A stretch of 64,000 nt of DNA from Accumulibacter sp031732795 (GTDB lineage: Bacteria; Pseudomonadota; Gammaproteobacteria; Burkholderiales; Rhodocyclaceae): positions 1 to 64,000 of the forward strand of contig JAVMKC010000097.1 in assembly GCA_031732795.1 (NCBI GenBank). Direction: 5' to 3'. The notes under the pieces are model-generated. The model ran no database searches and had not been told where the DNA came from. It saw nothing but the letters and a program-made list of their open reading frames with translations. The translations under genes were made by a program, and so were the position numbers. Positions 52,270 to 61,883 of the stretch are shown here, one piece after another; position 1 is the first letter of the stretch; each line of letters begins with the position of its first letter.

Positions 52270-54261
52270 GTGATTACGCCTAAACATCGTAGCCGCATTG
52301 CGACACCGCTATTCAGCGGCTTACTGATGGTTCTGGTATTGCTGACGCCCGTCTTGGACATCGAGGAAGGGGCCGGATTGGCCCTTCTTTACGCGATGCG
52401 CGGCGTTCGTCCGCCGCCACCGCAAGTAGTGATTATAGCGCTCGATGCCGCATCGGCCGTCAAACTGGGGCAACCCGAGCGTCCTGAAAGATGGTCGCGT
52501 GCATTGCATGCGCGTCTCGTTGAGGGACTCGCCGTCCGGGGCGCTGCCGTCATTGGCTTTGACATTCTCTTCGAGCACCCTCGTGGGGCATCTGACGATC
52601 GCAAACTGGCAAATGCATTTCGTCGAGCGGGGAATGTGATTCTGGTCGAGCAAATTGTTCGCGAATCGGTAGGTGCCGCCGATGGGGGCAAACTGGCAAT
52701 GATCGAACGGCGAGTGCGAGCCATGCCCTCGTTGCTGGATGCAGCGGCCGGGAGCGGCCCATTTGTGATGCCGAAAACACCCACCGGCGTCTTCGAATTC
52801 TGGCCGCGTACACCCAGCACAGGTGACTCCCCTTCGCTACCGCTGCTGATGGCGGGTTTCCTGAAAACGCCGGTATCCAGCCATGAGAACGACTCCGCGA
52901 ACTCCCGGAAAATATTGTCGCTTTATGGACCAATCGGCACGATACGAACGTACTCCTATGCTCAGGCGCTGGAACTCCTCGATGATCCGGTGGCCGGGCG
53001 CCAGGCATTTGCCGGGAAAGCGGTCGTGATCGGTTTTTCGGAGTCCAATCAATCGCGGCAAATGGACGCTTATCGGACACCGTATACCACGGATGACGGG
53101 GTTGATCTCAGCGGTGTCGAATTGTGCGCAACAGCGTTGGCCAATCTGCTCAGCGATCAGCATTTGTCCCGCCCTGAGGTAAGCGCGTGTCTGCCGCTGC
53201 TGTTACTTTGGTCGCTGGTTTTGTCTGTGCCGTGGATGTATTTGTCTACCCCTCGAGCACTCTTGATGACGATCATGCTTGGCGTGCTGGGGCTGGTGGT
53301 CAGCAGCTGGGTCTTCATCAAGCTTGCCCTATGGTTGCCGGTAATACTGCTTTGTCTGGTGGTTCCGGCGCTGACCAGTATTATCGGCGTCACGGTCCAC
53401 ATGGCGATCTCCAGGCATCGTGAGCGGCAACTTACCCGGGCCGTGGCCTTGGGTCTGACGTTCAAGGGGAGCAGGGCTCTGGCGAAATTGCTGGCGGGAC
53501 GTGAGGCAGGACGCATCGTTCATAGCGTTTGTCTGAGCAGCGACATCGCCGGCTATACCCCCCTGATCGAACGGTTGTCTCCGGAAGAGGCAAGCGAACT
53601 CCTGAACCGCTATTTTTCACGCTTCATTCCACTCGTCGAAGTCCACGGCGGGCATGTGATGGATATTGTCGGAGATGCCGTGCTCTCGATCTGGCTGGCC
53701 GATGAAGGCGCTACAGCAGCCTGCCAACGTGCCAGGACGGCGGCTCTGGCGCTTGATCGATCGATGAACGGCGAGAGTGGTGACGGCGCCTTGCCTACAC
53801 GGTTCGGGCTGCATTACGGCCCAGTATTTCTGGGAGAGTTGGGCTATACCCATCACCGTGAGATTCGCGTGGTGGGCAACATCGTCAACACCGCCAGTCG
53901 CATTCAAGGTGCCAATAAATCTCTTGGAACACGCATTCTGGCGTCTGCCGAAATGATCGCTGGTGGCGGGCCAGGGTTTTCACGAGAGTTGGGCCGTTTT
54001 CTGCTTGCCGGAAAATCGCTGGCGGTCTCCCTGCACGAAATCTCCGCGGAACCCATTCCAGATGTGTTGTCCGGCCGATTCAGTGAGGGATTGGCGCTTT
54101 TCGCCAGCCGTGAACATGAGCTTGCCTTGGACTGTTTCACGCAGGTAATGACGAATTTTCCAGAGGATGGACCAACACAGTTTTTCGTCCAGCGTTGTCG
54201 AGAGGGCAAAGACGGCGCTAAATTCGATGCCGAAGGCAGTGTGAGTTTGAGCGTTAAATGA
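52270..54261 (+). CDS. CHASE2-type class III nucleotide cyclase
   Basis: A 663-residue membrane cyclase. After an N-terminal helix an extracytoplasmic CHASE2-like region (VVIIALDAASAVKLG to GFDILFEHP) is followed by three helices (residues 300-380) and a class III catalytic domain. Metal Asp425 (SSDIAGYTPL) and Asp469 (VGDAVLSIW) are present, and the transition-state Asn and Arg in VVGNIVNTASRIQ. In that motif the usual GD is GN, so the base-selecting residue is altered. A 60-residue C-terminal tail follows. The GTG start at 52270 is weak; ATG 52327 is an alternative. It is likely to supply cyclic nucleotide to the divergent CRP-like protein. Confidence 0.87.
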   Translation: MITPKHRSRIATPLFSGLLMVLVLLTPVLDIEEGAGLALLYAMRGVRPPPPQVVIIALDAASAVKLGQPERPERWSRALHARLVEGLAVRGAAVIGFDILFEHPRGASDDRKLANAFRRAGNVILVEQIVRESVGAADGGKLAMIERRVRAMPSLLDAAAGSGPFVMPKTPTGVFEFWPRTPSTGDSPSLPLLMAGFLKTPVSSHENDSANSRKILSLYGPIGTIRTYSYAQALELLDDPVAGRQAFAGKAVVIGFSESNQSRQMDAYRTPYTTDDGVDLSGVELCATALANLLSDQHLSRPEVSACLPLLLLWSLVLSVPWMYLSTPRALLMTIMLGVLGLVVSSWVFIKLALWLPVILLCLVVPALTSIIGVTVHMAISRHRERQLTRAVALGLTFKGSRALAKLLAGREAGRIVHSVCLSSDIAGYTPLIERLSPEEASELLNRYFSRFIPLVEVHGGHVMDIVGDAVLSIWLADEGATAACQRARTAALALDRSMNGESGDGALPTRFGLHYGPVFLGELGYTHHREIRVVGNIVNTASRIQGANKSLGTRILASAEMIAGGGPGFSRELGRFLLAGKSLAVSLHEISAEPIPDVLSGRFSEGLALFASREHELALDCFTQVMTNFPEDGPTQFFVQRCREGKDGAKFDAEGSVSLSVK

Positions 54262-54551
54262 GTCTGTGCGATGCGTGGTTTCTGGTTGCCAAGGAAGAAA
54301 TTAAGTTCATTCTGCTTTGTCAGATTCCAGTTCGATCAGCTGCTGAAAGGATAGCGGCTTGCTTCTGATAGACGAAATTCTTGGCGAGTTGTCGGCGTCG
54401 ATGGGCTATAGAACTGTTTTTCTGTAAATCTTCCGGGCCGAATCTATGAGATGCATGCGCTCGCCGAGCCAAATTTGCTTGACGCTCTCCGAGCGATGAT
54501 AATCTGTATCACGACGGCGGTGCATGCCGACTCCGAACAGTGAGGTAACGA

Positions 54552-55304
54552 ATGGATTTATGGGCGTGCCCGGCGGTGGTCACCGGGGCTGCATCGGGCT
54601 TGGGGGCAGAGACTGCCCGTTATTTGGCCGAGGCGGGTGCCAAGGTGACGGTGATCGATATCGACCGAGACGGGGTGGAGAAAGTTGCCGAAGAGATCGG
54701 CGGTCTGGCGATCCCTTGCGACGTCGCCGATTCCCTGTCCGCCGAAAATGCGCTGGCAACGGCGCGCGCGGCGCATGGCGTGGCGCGCGTTCTCGTGCAT
54801 TGTGTCGGTCGCGGTCACACGGAGCCCATCGTTGGTGCCGATGGCCCGATGCCCCTCGACGACTTCCGGCAGCTCGTCGAGGTGAACCTGATCTCGACCT
54901 TCAACATGATGCGGCTTGCCGCTGCCGCGATGGCGCAGCTGCAGCCGTTGGCCAATGGCGAGCGCGGCGTCATTCTGTCGACAGCGTCGGTCTCGGCCTA
55001 CGAGGGGCAGAGTGGCGAAGCGGCCTACGCCGCTTCCAAGGGCGGTATCGTCAGCATGATCCTGCCTGCCGCGCGCGAGCTCGGCGCGCTCGGTATCCGC
55101 GTCGTCGGCATTGCCCCGGGGCTTTTCGGTACGCAGACGCTGTTCAATATGGAGAAGAATCTCGATGCCCGGCTCGTCCACCAGATCCCGTTTCCGCACC
55201 GCTTCGGAGATGCCGCCGAGTTCGCCATGCTGGTTTTGCATGTTCTGAAGAACGTCATGATCAACGGCACCGTGCTACGTCTCGACGGCGGCTATCACCG
55301 CTAG
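54552..55304 (+). CDS. SDR-family oxidoreductase
   Basis: A 250-residue classical short-chain dehydrogenase. TGAASGLG binds the cofactor, Asp in VIDIDRDG suggests NAD preference, Ser in STASVSAYEG and YAASK complete the active site. The sequence recalls the 3-hydroxyacyl-CoA dehydrogenase type II group (APGLFGTQTL, INGTVLRLDGG). The substrate is not certain. ATG 54552 follows gaggt. The 290-base gap before it holds nothing clear. Confidence 0.88.
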   Translation: MDLWACPAVVTGAASGLGAETARYLAEAGAKVTVIDIDRDGVEKVAEEIGGLAIPCDVADSLSAENALATARAAHGVARVLVHCVGRGHTEPIVGADGPMPLDDFRQLVEVNLISTFNMMRLAAAAMAQLQPLANGERGVILSTASVSAYEGQSGEAAYAASKGGIVSMILPAARELGALGIRVVGIAPGLFGTQTLFNMEKNLDARLVHQIPFPHRFGDAAEFAMLVLHVLKNVMINGTVLRLDGGYHR

Positions 55305-55308
55305 GCGC

Positions 55309-55464
55309 TTGTCGGACTTGAAACTGCTCTGCGGCCCCGTTGGGAAAGTGATTCATTTTTCACCGATTTCTCTTCGCATGAGTCGAACATGCGCTTCGGA
55401 ACCGGGGAAAACAGTCCTCTTTTTTCGGCCCGGTTCGCGACAATCACTCAACTCCGACAGGCTG
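55309..55464 (-). repeat. Palindromic intergenic repeat family B, copy 2
   Basis: On the minus strand this reads agcctgtcggagttgagtga, ggactgttttccccggttcc, gaagcgcatg, gagaaatcggtgaaaaatga, parallel to copy 1, and ends in aagtccgacaagc. The outer ends form an inverted repeat. It lies between the SDR and the PPSR-type gene. Confidence 0.8.
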
Positions 55465-55501
55465 TCAGGCAACGGCGTCGGCGAAACCGGATAAGCTCTG
55501 C

Positions 55502-56392
55502 ATGCATAAGACACTGGTTCTACATCTCGTTTCTCACGCTTCGGGCGAACTGGTCGAGACACTGGCGCGCAAGGCGGTCGCCCAGCTCGAAGGTGTCGAG
55601 GTGGAGCGACGATTGTGGAAAATGGTCCGCCGCTTGAGCCAGATCCCCGAAATTCTTGGCGCGATCGCCAGTTCTCCAGGCTATGTCCTGCACAGCCTGA
55701 GCCATACCGACATCCGTCAAGCGCTCGAAGAGGGTTGCCGCCCTCTCGATGTGCCTTGTCATTTCGCGCTCGAACCGTTGATCGGCTGCTTGGCCAAGCA
55801 CGCCGGTGTTGCCGTGCAGCTTCATCACAGCTCCAGTGACGTCTTCGACGAAGACTACTACCACCGCGTCGAGGCCATGAAGTACGCTCTCGCCCACGAC
55901 GATGGCATGGCCAGCGACGATCTCGAGGGGGCCGACGTGATTCTGGTTGGCGTGTCGCGGGCGACCAAGACGCCGACCTGCATGTATCTGGCTTCGCGCG
56001 GCATCAAAGCGGCCAATGTGCCGCTGGTACCGGGTGCGCCGTTGCCGGCTGGTTTGCTGAAAGCGCGGGCGCCTCTCGTGCTCGGACTGATCGTCGATCC
56101 GGTGCGTCTGGCCAAAGTCCGCTCCGCTCGCCTGCAGGCGCTGCATCAAGATGCCAGTACCGATTACACCGATGCCGCCGCCCTGCGCAAGGAAGTGCTC
56201 GAAGCGCGTCGCCTGTTCATCCTGCGCGACTGGCCGGTCATCGACGTCACGCATCGCTCGATCGAGCAGGTGGCGTCGATGATCATCGAAAAGCTGAAAG
56301 CGCGTGCCGGCAACGCTTTATCGACAGAGCCGCCTGTCGACACGGTAAACCTTGCCAGAAATAATGCTCCGCCGTTGATGGACGGCGCCTGA
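55502..56392 (+). CDS. PPSR/PDRP-type bifunctional kinase-pyrophosphorylase (DUF299)
   Basis: A 296-residue member of the DUF299 family that phosphorylates and reactivates phosphoenolpyruvate synthase or pyruvate, phosphate dikinase. The P-loop-like VGVSRATKTPTCMYLASRG and KAANVPLVPG are the family signatures. The N-terminal part (HLVSHASGELVETLARKA) is closer to the alphaproteobacterial PDRP style than to E. coli PpsR. The target enzyme is not encoded in the window. Confidence 0.9.
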   Translation: MHKTLVLHLVSHASGELVETLARKAVAQLEGVEVERRLWKMVRRLSQIPEILGAIASSPGYVLHSLSHTDIRQALEEGCRPLDVPCHFALEPLIGCLAKHAGVAVQLHHSSSDVFDEDYYHRVEAMKYALAHDDGMASDDLEGADVILVGVSRATKTPTCMYLASRGIKAANVPLVPGAPLPAGLLKARAPLVLGLIVDPVRLAKVRSARLQALHQDASTDYTDAAALRKEVLEARRLFILRDWPVIDVTHRSIEQVASMIIEKLKARAGNALSTEPPVDTVNLARNNAPPLMDGA

Positions 56393-56484
56393 GTCGCGGA
56401 CGTCGACCTGTTTTCCCCCACCGGTTCCGTCAACAAACCAAGCGTTTGTGGCCAACCTGGAAGCAGGTTCAACCGCGGCCATGT

Positions 56485-58806
56485 TCATTGACCGTGCCAG
56501 TAGCGGCGATAACGGGCACGATAGCCTGAGACGTCGGCCCGGTCGCCGAGCACGATGTGCACTGCGCCGTGGTGGTCGGTCCGCCAGTGTCGTCGACCGG
56601 CATAGCGATCGACGATTTCCGGATGCGGATGCGGATAGCGATTGCGGTAGCCGACTGGAAAGATCACTTCGACCGGGTCGACGGCCCGGATGAACTCGGC
56701 GGTGGATGAACTGCGGCTCCCGTGATGAGGCACCACCAGCACTTGGCTGCGTAGATTTTCGAGATGGGTGGACTGCAGCAACTGTTGTTCGTCAATGGCT
56801 TCAATATCGGACGTTAACAGAACGCTGCCGGCTACGTTTTCGACGCGCAATACGCAGCTCAGATGGTTGCTCTTCAGCGGCGCCTCGCGATAACTGGCCA
56901 GCGGTGGGTGCAATATCGTGAATCGCACCTCGTCCCACGTCCAGGACTGGCCGGCGAGACAAGGTTCGCCGGGCCATTCGGCCACCGACGACAAACTGCG
57001 TTCGATCGGCAAGGCCTCGCGTACTGCCGGCACGCCGCCTGAATGGTCGGTGTCACGATGGGTGACGACCAGCGTATCGAGCCGGTCGACGCCGATGGCG
57101 TGGAGGTAAGGAACGATGATCCGCTGGCCGGCATCCGACTCGGCACTGTACAGCGGCCCGGCGTCGTAAAGCAGGTTGTGCTTTGCGGTGCGGATGACGA
57201 CGGCCAGCCCTTGTCCGACATCGAGTACGTCGATCCAGGCGCGGCCATTGTCCGGGCGGGCGACTGGAATGAACAAGGCGGGCAACAGCAGCGACCCGGC
57301 GAGCCACCGCGCCGGAAAACCGCGCGGCAGCAGCAGATAGACCACGCCGATCAACGCCAGCAATATCGACCACAGCGGCGGTGCCGCCTGTTGCCAGAAC
57401 GGCCAGCCGGCCAGCGCGTCGAGGAAGGTCATCAAGGCGGTCAGCAACCCGTGGTCGAGATGCAGCAGCGGTGGCCAGGGGACGACGGCAAAAGCCAGCG
57501 CCAGCGGGGTGATCAGGAAACTGACGACCGGAATCGCCAGCGCGTTGGCCAGCGGCGAAACCAGCGAGAATTGCTGAAAGAGCAACAGCAACAACGGCAG
57601 CGTGCCGATGGTCACCGCCCATTGCGTGCCGCCCCAATTGCGCAGTGCCGTCCGCCAGCCCGATTCACCGCCCAGGCGCGCGCTGCCGACGTAAAACAGC
57701 AGCCCGACGGCAGCGAACGAAAGCCAGAAACCAGGAGCCAGCACCGCCCAGGGATCGATGAGCAATACCAGCAGCAAGGCCAGCAATACGCCTCGACTGA
57801 CCCCCAGATGACGCCCGGACCATAGCGCCAGCGCGACGACGGTCAGCATGTAGAAAGTCCGCTGCGTCGGTACGGCAAAACCGGCGAGTACGGCATAGGC
57901 GCCGGCAGCGCACCAGCCGGCGGCAATCGCGGCTTTCGGCGCCGGCAACCACAGCGTCAGCCATTCGCTGCGTCGCCACAACCAGCCGACCAGTCCGGCC
58001 AGCAACGCGGCGAACATCGTCACGTGCAATCCGGAAATGGACATCAGATGGGTGATGCCGGTCTGCCGGAAAAGACGCCATTGCCCCGCCGGAATCGCCT
58101 GCTGGTCGCCGACCGCCAGTGCGACGAGAATGCCGACGTACGGCGCGTCGGGCAGCGTGTCGAAGAAGGCTTGTCGGAGACGATACCGCCAACGTTCGAT
58201 CAGGTACGCCGGCTCGAAGACCATCGCTGTCAGGCGTTCGGCATTCGATCGCGGCCGGACATAACCGCTAGCGCGGATATTGCGTTCGAACAGCCAGGCT
58301 TCGTAGTCGAATCCGTGCGGGTTGGCGTTGCCGTGCGGACGTTTGAGACGGACGGTGAACCGCCAGCGCTCGCCAGGACGTACCGGCAAGGGCTGATGCC
58401 ATTCGTCGTCGCGCGTGCCGCGATACCAGGACAAGGCGATTCTGCCGGGCACCCGAGCATCGGCAGTGTCGACCGTCTCGACATCGAAATCGAATCGTTC
58501 GCCGCGCTCGAAGGCATGCGGCAACGCGGCGACCACGCCGACGAGTTGCACATCCACGCCTTCCCAGGCTGCCGGCAGGTGGTCACGCAGACGTTGTTCA
58601 GCGCGCAGAGCGGCCCAGCCGTAGCCAAGGACGAGGCAAGCCAGCAAGGTGAGCAGACGGCACAGGCGGTTCGGTCGCTGCGCCAGTACCAAAACCAGCG
58701 CGGCGGCGACCAGGAACGCGCCAACGATCACCGGCATGGCCGGCAGGCTTTCCTGTGTCTGCAACAAGCCGACGCCGCCGGCAAAGGCAAGAATTTGAAA
58801 ACGCAT
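56485..58806 (-). CDS. DNA internalisation-related competence protein ComEC/Rec2
   Basis: A 773-residue inner-membrane channel for single-stranded DNA uptake. It has the N-terminal OB-like region (VQLVGVVAALPHAFERGERF), many helices of the competence domain (ISGLHVTMFAALLAG signature) and a C-terminal metallo-beta-lactamase-like domain with VVTHRDTDHSGGVP and VVPHHGSRSSSTAEF. Length and order match the full family, so natural transformation is possible. This is relevant because foreign cassettes lie nearby. Confidence 0.93.
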   Translation of the reverse strand: MRFQILAFAGGVGLLQTQESLPAMPVIVGAFLVAAALVLVLAQRPNRLCRLLTLLACLVLGYGWAALRAEQRLRDHLPAAWEGVDVQLVGVVAALPHAFERGERFDFDVETVDTADARVPGRIALSWYRGTRDDEWHQPLPVRPGERWRFTVRLKRPHGNANPHGFDYEAWLFERNIRASGYVRPRSNAERLTAMVFEPAYLIERWRYRLRQAFFDTLPDAPYVGILVALAVGDQQAIPAGQWRLFRQTGITHLMSISGLHVTMFAALLAGLVGWLWRRSEWLTLWLPAPKAAIAAGWCAAGAYAVLAGFAVPTQRTFYMLTVVALALWSGRHLGVSRGVLLALLLVLLIDPWAVLAPGFWLSFAAVGLLFYVGSARLGGESGWRTALRNWGGTQWAVTIGTLPLLLLLFQQFSLVSPLANALAIPVVSFLITPLALAFAVVPWPPLLHLDHGLLTALMTFLDALAGWPFWQQAAPPLWSILLALIGVVYLLLPRGFPARWLAGSLLLPALFIPVARPDNGRAWIDVLDVGQGLAVVIRTAKHNLLYDAGPLYSAESDAGQRIIVPYLHAIGVDRLDTLVVTHRDTDHSGGVPAVREALPIERSLSSVAEWPGEPCLAGQSWTWDEVRFTILHPPLASYREAPLKSNHLSCVLRVENVAGSVLLTSDIEAIDEQQLLQSTHLENLRSQVLVVPHHGSRSSSTAEFIRAVDPVEVIFPVGYRNRYPHPHPEIVDRYAGRRHWRTDHHGAVHIVLGDRADVSGYRARYRRYWHGQ

Positions 58807-58946
58807 GGCAGGGTCCAGGCGACGGGGGTGCCGATGAAGCCAGAGGACCGTCGACGGATCGCTCCTGCGGCACGGCCATCATCTTGCCACGATGCCGGCG
58901 AACCCGCGCTGATTGCCGCTGATTGCCGACTTGCCGGAGGCGTCGA

Positions 58947-60965
58947 TCAGGCGAGCCGGAAGCGACGCACTTCCTGTTCCAGCACTCCGGAAAGCGTCTG
59001 CAGCCGTTCGGCGGTGGTGGCATTGTCGGCCGCGGCGGTGCAGTTTTCTTCGGCCATCCGGGCGACGCTTTCGACGTTACGGGCGATCTCCGCACTGGTG
59101 GCCCCTTGTTCGCCTAGAGCACCGGAAATGCCAGCCACCTGCTCGACCACCCGCATGGCGTTACTGCCGATTTCCTGGATCGATTCGCCAGCCCGGGTGG
59201 CCAGCGAGACGCCTTCAGCAACACAGTCGACGCCCAATTTCATGCTTGCCACCGCTTCATGCGTACCGTTCTGAATCGCGGCGATCATCGTCGAGATTTC
59301 CTGCGTCGAACGCGAAGTGCGTTCGGCGAGTTTGCGCACCTCGTCGGCGACGACGGCGAAGCCGCGTCCCGATTCGCCGGCGCGAGCCGCCTCGATCGCC
59401 GCATTCAGTGCCAGCAGATTGGTTTGGTCGGCAATTTCCTTGATCACCGCGACGATCGCTGAAATGGCTTCGGAGTGTGCGCCAAGCTTGAGAATGATCG
59501 CCGATGAACGATTGACCACTTCAGCAATACGCTGAATCTCTTCGACGACTTGGCCGACGACCTGGCAACCGCTGGTCGCCAGATTGCCGGCATGCGTCGA
59601 CATCCGGTGCGCTTCCTGGGCATTGCTGGCCAAGTGGTTGATGTTGGAACTCATTTGCTCGATCGCCGCAGCCATGCTCACCGCCGCGTGACGTTGCTGG
59701 TCGCTTCCTCCGGCAATGGTTCCAGCTGAGGCAGACAGCGATTGAGTGGCGTCGAAAACTTGACTGGCACTCTGATGCACGTTTTTCACCACAGTGCGAA
59801 ATGCGTCGACCATGCCGTTCAAACTGTTGGCGACCCGTTTTAGTTCATCCTGCGTCTGCAGGTCGACGTGTACCGTCAGATCGCCAGTGGCCAGCGTACG
59901 TGCCTGCTCCGCCAATTCGCCGACGCTGCTCAGAGTAGCGTAGTACAGAGCGACCGATATGTAGGCGTACAGTGCCAGAACCAGGACGGAAACGGTAATG
60001 CCGACCGTCAAATTGCGTTGCGCTTCATCGATACGTTTCTGCAACAGATCCTGCAGCGTCGGCAACAAGACGTCGGACAGTTCCTTGTACCCCTTCTCGA
60101 TCGAAGCGGTGGTCAGCGAGAAATAGGCATCGACTTCGGTGGCAAACACTCCTGAGATGATGTCTTGGTTGACCACGGCAGTGACTTTGCCCGCCGCCTC
60201 AGTCAAATCTTTGGTGGCCGTCTGGAAAGAGTTGCCCAGACGCGGGTTGTAATGCGCGCATTTTTCGAGGTCGGTGCGTACTTCATTGACCGCCAGATTC
60301 AGGCGCTCCAAAAGCGTTGAAAACTCGACTTGTTGAATCATCAGCAAGGGAGTCTTGCGGGTTAGGACACCCGTACCCAACGCGCGCAACTGCCCCATGT
60401 TTTCGATGGCGCTCGGTAAATTATGGATGGCGGCAAAGATCAGATAGGTGCTGTCGATATCCGGATCATTGGTCAGCCCGTGTTCATCGGCGACCAGTGC
60501 TTGAAAATGAAAGACATCGTCGATCAATCGGTTGTGAGCAATGAAGTTTTCGCGCGCCAGCCACTCCAGACCTTCCTTCTGTACCGTTGCCCATTCCTCT
60601 TTGACCTTGCTCCAGGCGGGATGGGTGACAAAGTTCGGCAGCTTGCTTTCCACCGTTTGCAAGGCCGCACTGATTTCTGCTTCCTTGGCGGCACGTTTTT
60701 CCTTCATTTCTTCCTTGCCGTTCAACACTCCGGAAGACAAGCCGCGATGAATTTGCAGGTGTCGAACGGTGGTGGTGATTGGTTTGATCGCTTCGATACC
60801 GACCAACTCTTGTCGTGAACTTTCGATGACCTGGTGCAGTCGTTGATAAAGGCTGATCAGCAAGACTGAGATCGCCACCAACGCCAAGACACCCATGATC
60901 GCGAACTTGCGGGTATAGCTGACACGGTTGAGCAGCACGATGGCCGGATGGAACAGCGATTTCAC
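58947..60965 (-). CDS. Methyl-accepting chemotaxis protein with NIT-like sensor
   Basis: A 672-residue chemoreceptor. One helix (KFAIMGVLALVAISVLLISL), a helical periplasmic region with VRHLQIHRGLSSGVLNGKEE resembling the nitrate/nitrite-sensing (NIT) domain, a second helix, a HAMP domain (ARTLATGDLTVHVDLQTQDE) and the signalling tip IADQTNLLALNAAIEAARAG with adjacent methylation helices. GTG 60965 is chosen because aaggag precedes it; the longer frame upstream runs into a repeat. Confidence 0.92.
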   Translation of the reverse strand: MKSLFHPAIVLLNRVSYTRKFAIMGVLALVAISVLLISLYQRLHQVIESSRQELVGIEAIKPITTTVRHLQIHRGLSSGVLNGKEEMKEKRAAKEAEISAALQTVESKLPNFVTHPAWSKVKEEWATVQKEGLEWLARENFIAHNRLIDDVFHFQALVADEHGLTNDPDIDSTYLIFAAIHNLPSAIENMGQLRALGTGVLTRKTPLLMIQQVEFSTLLERLNLAVNEVRTDLEKCAHYNPRLGNSFQTATKDLTEAAGKVTAVVNQDIISGVFATEVDAYFSLTTASIEKGYKELSDVLLPTLQDLLQKRIDEAQRNLTVGITVSVLVLALYAYISVALYYATLSSVGELAEQARTLATGDLTVHVDLQTQDELKRVANSLNGMVDAFRTVVKNVHQSASQVFDATQSLSASAGTIAGGSDQQRHAAVSMAAAIEQMSSNINHLASNAQEAHRMSTHAGNLATSGCQVVGQVVEEIQRIAEVVNRSSAIILKLGAHSEAISAIVAVIKEIADQTNLLALNAAIEAARAGESGRGFAVVADEVRKLAERTSRSTQEISTMIAAIQNGTHEAVASMKLGVDCVAEGVSLATRAGESIQEIGSNAMRVVEQVAGISGALGEQGATSAEIARNVESVARMAEENCTAAADNATTAERLQTLSGVLEQEVRRFRLA

Positions 60966-61006
60966 GACGGACTCCTTAAGAAGGCAGACTGAAGTGGATG
61001 AACAGA

Positions 61007-61169
61007 AGCCAGTCGGACTCGAGCGATCGCAGCGAGCCAAGCGGGAACGTGGTCTGTTTTTTCCCGATTTGTCGTTGCATTGTGGCCTACCATGCGCCGC
61101 GAAATCAGGAAAAGCGGTCCTCGCCTCCCCCCATTCAGTGCGCTGCGATTGCCGGGTCCGACAGGCTTC
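61007..61169 (-). repeat. Palindromic intergenic repeat family B, copy 3
   Basis: On the minus strand it starts agcctgtcggac, contains gcgaggaccgcttttcctga and aaatcgggaaaaaacagacc, and ends cgatcgctcgagtccgactg, which pairs with the beginning. It is the longest and most complete palindrome of the three copies and lies 5' of the chemoreceptor gene. Confidence 0.8.
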
Positions 61170-61883
61170 AAGCCATTCTGAAACCACAACGATTTCGATA
61201 TATCAACAGCGTAGTCGGCCGGTTGCCGAATAGCCAGTTTCCGGAAAGGGTCGACAGGACCATCGCTTGGACTTGCCGTCCGCTTACCGCCATTTCGTTA
61301 TCCGACGAAAACCCCAGTGGATGGGAGGCAGGGCTCGGCAAACGGACCGCTGGCTGCATCGGCGCGATGACTGAAGTGCCCGGAATCAGGCCCTGTAGAT
61401 GGCCGCCGCGTGTGACTACAGCAGAACGGCCTGTGTTGCCCTGCGTGTGACTACAGCAGAACGGCCTGTGTTGCCCTGCGTTTGACGCGCAGACTGGTCA
61501 AGCCTCCACGCCGAGCCCCTCGAGCTGATAGAAAGCGACTCGGAACGGCCGCCAGCTTACCGAGGTCTGCCCCAAACCGCGATTCCTGACGCCGACTTGG
61601 CGGATATCCGGGAGGGCGCTCACAAGAGGTGATCGCTGGGTAGCGAGCGGTTCAAGGCGCCGATCGAAAAACTCGCCAACCGACGAGCGATTTCAAAGGG
61701 CATCGGCAGACCGAAAATCGAAAGACATCACGTCCGACCGCGTCCCGTTTCCCTGCGCGCCGTCTCCCTGCGCGGGACGGACCTATCCGTACGCCCGAGA
61801 GTACAAGCCATCCAGAGGGCTCAACATCCCCTGCTCACCCCGATTCAGAAGATGGACCGGTAGGGGCCAGTGGGCGACATGCC
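61170..61883. other. Gap between the repeat and the cassette array
   Basis: About 700 bases with no supported gene. It contains a perfect 35-bp tandem duplication and a small GC-rich inverted segment near 61745-61780. No integrase gene or attC-like core was found after the last cassette gene. Confidence 0.45.
61408..61477. repeat. Perfect 35-bp tandem duplication
   Basis: Two identical 35-base units (61408-61442 and 61443-61477) begin gcgtgtgactacagcagaac and end gttgccct, and a third unit starts with one change (gcgtttgac). It lies in non-coding DNA. Confidence 0.95.

Noticed and set aside
58024..59274. Long open frames on the plus strand opposite comEC and the chemoreceptor gene (and similar frames opposite the atp, mnmG and accC genes)
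   Set aside because: They are antisense shadows caused by GC-rich codon use, with no ribosome sites or family matches.
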